DNA of 64,000 nucleotides, taken from Metridium senile. Its lineage: Eukaryota; Cnidaria; Anthozoa; Actiniaria; Metridiidae. Positions 58,003 to 64,000 of this stretch are shown in pieces. Under the pieces are notes generated by a model, which saw only the letters and a list, made by a program, of their open reading frames with translations, was not told where the DNA came from and did no database searches. Within the stretch, counting starts at the first letter, position 1. Every line of letters starts with the position of its first letter. A program made the translations under genes and the position numbers. Location of the stretch: positions 5,464,229 through 5,528,228 of the forward strand of contig OX459110.1 in NCBI GenBank assembly GCA_949775045.1, given 5' to 3'.

Positions 58003-61000
58003 ATGGAGGTTAACCCCACCTCAAACGGTGTTGGGATGTCTGCAAGGGATCCAGCGGCGGTCAAGTTGTTTATCGGTCAAGTTCCACGCACTTGGGAAGA
58101 AAAAGATTTGCGGCCAATTTTCGAGCCGTTCGGTGCTATTTATGAATTGACAATCCTAAAGGACAAATTCACCGGCAAACACAAAGGTCTGTGCACTGCA
58201 GCTTGTGGCCTTCATTATCTTAAAACCGCTTGAAAATCTGAAGTATTACTTTTCTTGTAGGATGTGCTTTTTTAACGTTTTCTAACAGAGAAGCCGCCGT
58301 AAACGCTCAACAAAATCTCCATGAAAAGAAGACACTACCTGGAGTAAGTATCTAACAAACTATATATAGTCTACTCATTGTCGCTATAAACAGCATTTCT
58401 ATTCATCTATAGGTAACGGTACACGCTAATACTATACAATGCTATATCTAGATCGCGAAGACATTTAGAGATGTTTGTGTATCCACGGTATAGTCGTGCG
58501 ATTATAACATGTTTTAGTAATAATACATACATTTTCAATGATTTGAAGATAGGTAGTTTGAAAAACTATTGTTTTTTAACCACAAACAGTTGATCTATTT
58601 GATGCTTGTCGAACAGGTTGTCGATGGTTTGTTTGTGGGCAAGGTAACTAAGTTTTCCACACTAAAATCAACTACCATGTGCTCCAAACAAATGACCCGC
58701 GCCCTTCCCAGCATACTTGACATTTTCTCTTCAATTTGATTCCGTCAAATCTTGCTACAGAATTTCAGCAGCTTTTGACATATTTACCTCATTAAGTGAC
58801 CAATTGATCAATTCACTTTACTAAGTGAATATTATCACTTTAAGATTATTTCAAATCATTGAAGATTTCAATCAGTTAGTGACCTTAATTTAGATCTAAA
58901 AAAAAGTTTAGTAATTCAATGGTTTTACAGATTCAAACTGGCATTGTAAACTTTGCTGGTAATTAACCCATAAAGGGGTGTTCCTAGTTATAGAACCAGT
59001 GTTTGTTTATTATGCATGTAGTCTATGGTTTGTAGTATAGTATCATGACATCCTTGGCTAACGGTAGCCCTGTGATGAAACGTCCTTTTCACCTGTTTCA
59101 TTAACCTCTTTGTTCATTGTCATTGTTGGGAACATTGACAATACAAGCTATTCAATAATATTATCAAGATTTCTCAAACTTGCTCTATTTTGCATTGGTA
59201 GGTTATAGTTTTAAGATCTGTTTCGAACATTTGATGTCTGTACGTTCTAATTCTGTTTATTAACAACTGCCTTTAATCTTTAATGAGTTTTCTCTTAAAA
59301 CAGCTTAACCATAATATTTGTCACAACACACATATATGTCTTTTTAAGAAGTAAATACTTTGAGATGGTCAAAATTGTAGTTTCTGAATAAAGCAGATCT
59401 TTAGACAGCTTGGTTGTTTTTGATTTACTATCAAATAGTCACTTATGATTTGTGCTGTTTTTGTTGTTGTTGTTCATCTTACATTTGATAAAACACGCAT
59501 TAAGGGATCTATATTCCTTGCCTTTTGTCGGTGTATGCATATGATTAGAAAGCCAGGTGTTTTTGAAGGTTAAACAGCATATTTCATGACTAAATGTTCA
59601 GAGCGTGGATTACTAGGTTTTTGACAGTGGTTTTTAACAGTTTTGATTTTATATTGTTTTCCTATCTTAACTGGTGAATTTTTCTCGATTATTCACAAAT
59701 ATTTTAATGTTTTGTTGTATTTGATAGCTAAATAGTGGGTTTACTAGAGTAGCCAATAGTATTGACTTGTTTGATATCATGACACTCAAATATGAATAAA
59801 TATTTGTAAAATAAATTAGGTGACTAGCTACTTTTGGAAATCATTTTAAACTTTTCTTTAAACCATTTTTTACATTTTTTTTGTAATGTGAAATTTAATG
59901 CTGATTCCAAGTATGAAAAGAAAAATGGGGTATCCTGAAATTGTTTTTGAAATAATCAGCATTTAATGGGCGCCTATGCATGAGATTTTGAAGCAGAAAT
60001 TGTGCGAAGGAAGTGATATGAAGAAAAAAATCACAACTTGTAAGAAAATAGTTCTTTTCAAGCAATATAGATAGATAGATAGTACATAGATTGTTTATTA
60101 AGAAAGCTGTATAGCAACCTGTAGGTTGAATTAAAGCAATATTTACAATTGATAATATAGAAAATATAAAAAACTAATACATTATTCGATAAAACTATAT
60201 ATAAATGATACACTAATGATAAAACTACATATAAATGATACACTAATGATAAAACTATAAAACTAGATGCATATGTACAAGTATATCCTACCCAAAAAAT
60301 TATTACTGCTTATGCTTTAAGAGCATTATGAGTTATAAAACTATCTCTTAGTCTTAAAGACAGGTTTAAATCTTCTTAAATTCCTTAGATTATAACTGTC
60401 AGTACTAGGTTTCAGGTAAAAGCTTATGTAATTTATTGTACTTATTCTCTACAACGTTCTTGAAACTGTTTATCAGTCTGTTTTGTCTGCGATCTGATAG
60501 CGTACCAAAGTTGAACCGAACTAGAGCATCCTCAAAGGAACGGGTTGGATACATGATACATGTTGCACGCTATAAAGCACAAATGCTGACTAGTCCCTTG
60601 TTTATTATGCATGTAGTCTGAGGTTTTTGCCCTGTTGAAGCTCAAAACATGTATGGTTTTTAAAATTTTGTATATTGTTTATCAGTTTTTGTATATACAC
60701 ACATCGTTGGCTCTCTCACTCTAGTCACTAAGAGTATCACTAATGTAAAATAAACTTATGTAAACAGGCTTTCACAGCTTCTTTTTGCACATTTTATTAT
60801 TTCATTATTATTTTATAGTTAGGTAACCTATATAAAGGCAAGTTGCAGAAATCTAACTTACAAAGGAATGCAAGTTCAAAGTTAGATTTCTGTGTGTATG
60901 ATGTGTTCTGTGATTGGTAGAGAGATGTGTTTGTTTATAAGTACCACAGTATATATATAAACATCTTTGTGAGGTAGTAACTATCCAGTAAGTTGAAAGT

Positions 61001-63152
61001 TTGAACCCTACTTTGACATTTTAAAAGTACATTAGAGCCCAAAAAATATCATTATTCTTATGAACTATCTGATTGTTTGTTTTTAACATAAAAAAATACA
61101 TTGATGTAGCTGACCTTCTGCATCAAAAGATGAAAACTAAATTAAAAAAATACCAACAACAAAAAAAACATACATTCATCTGTAAAACGCATTGAGACCC
61201 TGCATGTATAATACATTTAATAAGAACTTACTATTATTATTATTATTATTAGTTTACATAACTGTCCAAAATTATCTTAACCTTCCTTTGTGTTTATAAG
61301 GCTATGGTATGCAAAACATTTTCTGTTGTTTTGATAATTGTGAAATGTTATACTATGAAAATCACTGGAGTGGTAAAAGAACCATTTATATTTGTGCAGT
61401 GGAAGAGTGTTTTTTTTTGTACCAAATGACTGTTTTTTAGCAAAATAATCGAACAAGACATAATTTAAACTGGACTTTTACCACTCTAGTGATTGCCATA
61501 GTCTCAAATGAAATTAAAGTCTGATTTACTTTAAAAAATTCAGGATAATTATTTACCATGTTTGTTGTAGATGCATCATGCGATTCAAGTAAAGCCAGCT
61601 GATAGTGAAACAAGATCAGGTAGATACCTCGTGACAATTTATTGTGTGTTTTTTGTATTACCACTCCTATAAATGTAACAAACCTTTGCCTTGGTCACCC
61701 TGGCTCATAAGATTACATACTAACTACTCTATGTTTGTAAGCGAACAGCAGTAGACCTAAACACATGACAATTGTAAAGCATGTTGAGACATGTGAAATT
61801 TGCTATCACGATGGTCAGAAATGGTGTAATTTACTCCCACTGGGTCCACAGCTTTGTTTAAAATTCTCTAAATGTAACCAACTTTGGCATGAAGATAGTT
61901 TGAGGAAATCTGCATTCAATGGTTTTGGTGTCTCACTTGTGATTGACAGGATGACGTCATAACTGACATATGAATTTGGTGCCAAATTTGTTTTAATGCA
62001 TTACTCACTTTGTTTCCATCTGACTATGTTTATAGGATTAGCTGTTTAAACTCCCTTAATTTTGACATTTTGTTACATTCTTTCACATTTGGCGGGAAAT
62101 TTGGGTTTCTTTAATTAGTGATAACTTTTGAACCATTCATCGGATTTAGAAGGGATTTTCATTAAAATGCATTGTTTTGAGCCTAGAACATTTTTAGTTA
62201 CTTTGTGAAACCAATTTCAAAATTCTAAACTTTGGCGCCAAATTCATATGTCAGCTATGACGTCATCCTGTCAATCACAAGTGAGACACCAATAGCATTG
62301 AATGCAGATTTCCTCAAACTATCTTCATGCCAAATTTGGTTACATTTAGAGACTTTTACACAAAGCTGTGGACCCAGTGGGAGTAAATTATACCATTTCT
62401 GACCATCGTGTATATAAGCACCACTGCATAACATTTCTATTGACATAGGTGCCATATTCCGATTTAATATATATTTTTTCAGATGCACACATGATAAATG
62501 CTGGTAGTCTAGTTCTCTTTCTGAATACTTGTATGGGCTACCTGTGATCTCTCATGTTCTGCCAACCCTGCATGCTTTAAAACTGTACAACACCTGCATG
62601 CATTTTATATTTCTTCAATAACACAGTGTTTTTTCCCAACTATTTGACTATTTTACCTAAACCCATAGCTGAGGTAAATTAATCATGAACTCTGGTTCAT
62701 TTGTTATTGATGCCATGTTATCATTTATTAGAATCAAGTGTAGCTCAGTTAGTTAGTACATGGCTTTTGGAGCAACAGGTTTCAACTTTGATCCCAAGTG
62801 GACTCATTTCAACTTGTTTCTATCATGTGTAGCTCTAAGTAGCTTTAAATACCTGTAAAACAGAGCATTGATGGAGAGGGGTGAAAAGAGCACACAATCA
62901 GCTTCTTCGTACATCAGCTTACTTCTAGCTGAAGGAACTACCATGTTAAATATTAGTGCTTTTTCCTTCTACCATGTCTGGTGCATTATCTAAATATCTA
63001 TCTCTCTCTTTCTTATTTTGCAGAGGACAGGAAACTTTTTGTAGGCATGATTTCAAAGTCTGCTAAAGAAGATGATGTTCGTGTTATGTTTTCACCATTT
63101 GGTGCTATAGAAGAACTTACAGTGCTACGAAACTCTGATGGATCTAGTAAAG
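58003..63152 (+). CDS. CELF: CELF/Bruno-family RNA-binding protein, first four coding exons (continues past window)
   Basis: Exons 58003-58186, 58261-58343, 61571-61619 and 63024-63152, with GT/AG borders and phases that fit; the last donor is gtatga at 63153. CELF proteins bind GU-rich RNA and control splicing, translation and decay. RRM1 covers residues ~20-103: RNP2 is KLFIGQV (21-27), and RNP1 HKGCAFLTF spans the first junction (60-68). HEKKTLPG and [12 protein letters not shown] form the conserved RRM1-RRM2 join. RRM2 begins EDRKLFVGM (106-114) and runs to SDGSSKG, where the window's coding part stops before its RNP1. The start is the first ATG in frame, 20 codons before RNP2. CELF1/2-like and CELF3-6-like are not distinguishable from this part. 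RRM3 and the linker should lie beyond 64000. Confidence 0.95.
58344..61570 (+). other. CELF intron 2, no exon recognised
   Basis: 3.2 kb, T-rich. It contains three copies of a ~29-bp unit (gataaaactatatataaatg) near 60187-60262, a hairpin at 60846-60893 (cagaaatctaactt / aagttagatttctg) and a duplicated phrase ttgtttattatgcatgtagt at 59003 and 60599. Confidence 0.6.
61807..62410. mobile_element. Large foldback element, ~190-bp arms
   Basis: The left arm cacgatggtcagaaatggtg continues through actcccactgggtccacagc, gaagatagtttgaggaaatc and gtctcacttgtgattgacag to aatttggtgccaaa. The right arm is its inverse, with about 10% change, ending accatcgtg. Both arms encode the same short peptide frame (TSD or coding role not seen). 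CELF intron 3. Confidence 0.9.
62738..62945 (+). mobile_element. tRNA-headed SINE
   Basis: A pol III A-box-like tagctcagttagttagtac (62741) and B-box-like ggtttcaactttgatccc (62778-62795) are spaced as in a tRNA. They are followed by a non-tRNA body (ctctaagtagctttaaatac, cctgtaaaacagagcattga). The body recurs at 21567-21660. Boundaries are approximate. CELF intron 3. Confidence 0.75.
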
Positions 63153-64000
63153 GTATGAATAAGAGTCCAAATACTAAATAGACTTTTGTTCAAAACAAGC
63201 ATGATTGTAAATAGTAAACACTAATTTCTTGTAAAGGTAAGAGTAAGTAAACTAGTATATATTATATATATATATGTACATATATACAGTTACATATAAT
63301 ATAAAGTAATATACACTGGCATACAGCCAACCATTAGACCACTGATGAAGACCATAGTACCTCGGTTGAAACGTTTGGATTTTTAAATTCAGAAAATCAG
63401 AGATGTAACTTGACTAAATTAATAATATTATCATGCCTGATTACTCAATCTTCAAAAATAATATACACTTATTTCAAAAATGGTTGACAGAGTGAACAGT
63501 GATTGGTGAACGGCGATTGTGTAGTTCCAGAAAATATCCATACCCCCCACGGAGGGTCACAGAAATTCCGAGGGGTATGGGGGTCTGAAAGTGGAAAATT
63601 TCCGAAGGAGAAGGGGGTATAGAAACGTATTTTTCTAGAGGGTTACATGGGATACGTATAGTACCGTAATGCGCTATCGGCAGCAGGAAACTAAACCAAA
63701 GAAATACTCTTGCTATTAAAGTGCTTCGTCCTTCTAAGTGCTTCGTCTCTCTAAGTTACATTTCTTATTTTGAGGAAGACAGAATGGCAGCCAAGTTGTT
63801 CCCAGTCCCTCGAATTGCGCCATAACGTTTCCATGTCAGATGTCATGTAATGCTTATCAACAATCACCTGGCAGTGTTTGTTTAGCTCGCAGAAGCAAAA
63901 AGAGCAAAAACAAATTCTGAAATTTATATAACCATTTATTGCTATGAATCACGATTCAAATATGGTATAGTTGGCCTCAGATTATTTGTTTTCATTTTGA
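63153..64000 (+). other. Start of CELF intron 4 with repeat-family fragments
   Basis: Contains a (TA)n stretch (63256-63300) followed by accactgatgaagaccatag and ggttgaaacgtttgg. This is the recurrent 'gatgaag...gaaacgt' repeat flank, also seen at 22735-22765 and 41075-41110. The single end at 63474 matches the foldback at 1429. A ggggtat duplication lies at 63540-63610. No exon seen. Confidence 0.55.

Overview
This is an AT-rich animal nuclear window. It has spliced genes with GT/AG introns, kilobase-sized introns, polyadenylated non-LTR retrotransposons and a very high load of small inverted-repeat elements. The gene set (PDE3 phosphodiesterase, CARF transcription factor, CELF RNA-binding protein, peptide-type class A GPCR, TMEM72-like membrane protein) is metazoan. 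Recurrent repeats carrying a 'gaaacgtcag'-type core look like those I associate with anthozoan cnidarians, so a coral, sea anemone or octocoral is my best guess. That assignment is inference, not proof.

Layout. (1) 1-6.3 kb, + strand: last three coding exons of a TMEM72-like gene (1022-6273), with introns packed with foldback elements. (2) 6.3-17.2 kb: gene-free. It holds foldback elements, two large GGTA-rich minisatellite fields (9974-10748 and 11068-13388) and an inserted LINE reverse-transcriptase fragment. (3) 17245-32695, - strand: a complete eight-exon PDE3 cyclic nucleotide phosphodiesterase, 1007 aa. (4) 35477-44786, + strand: a complete eight-exon CARF homologue, 899 aa, divergent from PDE3 across a 2.8 kb shared upstream region with a perfect CRE palindrome. 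(5) 45.1-47.1 kb: a 21-bp minisatellite and a foldback. (6) 47359-48831, - strand: a two-exon class A GPCR, 369 aa. (7) 52070-53849: a decayed DNA transposon with 29-bp TIRs and a DDE-like coding region I cannot place in a named superfamily. (8) 53990-56386: a 5'-truncated LINE with an 11-bp target-site duplication. It carries two later insertions, and a tandem copy of its target locus survives as an empty site at about 57455-57810. (9) 58003 to the window end, + strand: first four coding exons of a CELF/Bruno-family gene.

Exon phases are internally consistent across all splice junctions in the five genes, and this is the main evidence for the models. PDE3 degrades cAMP/cGMP, CARF is a calcium-responsive transcription factor and the GPCR is a likely upstream receptor. 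Nothing in the sequence shows that these neighbours are functionally linked.

The most unusual structures are: a 547-bp element at 55416-55962 built as an outer stem plus two internal hairpins, with a 9-bp TSD; a family of TA-flanked foldbacks beginning GAG; two copies of a TTAA-flanked element with GGTAGTTC/GTTAGTTC ends; and the unplaced 1.8 kb transposon.
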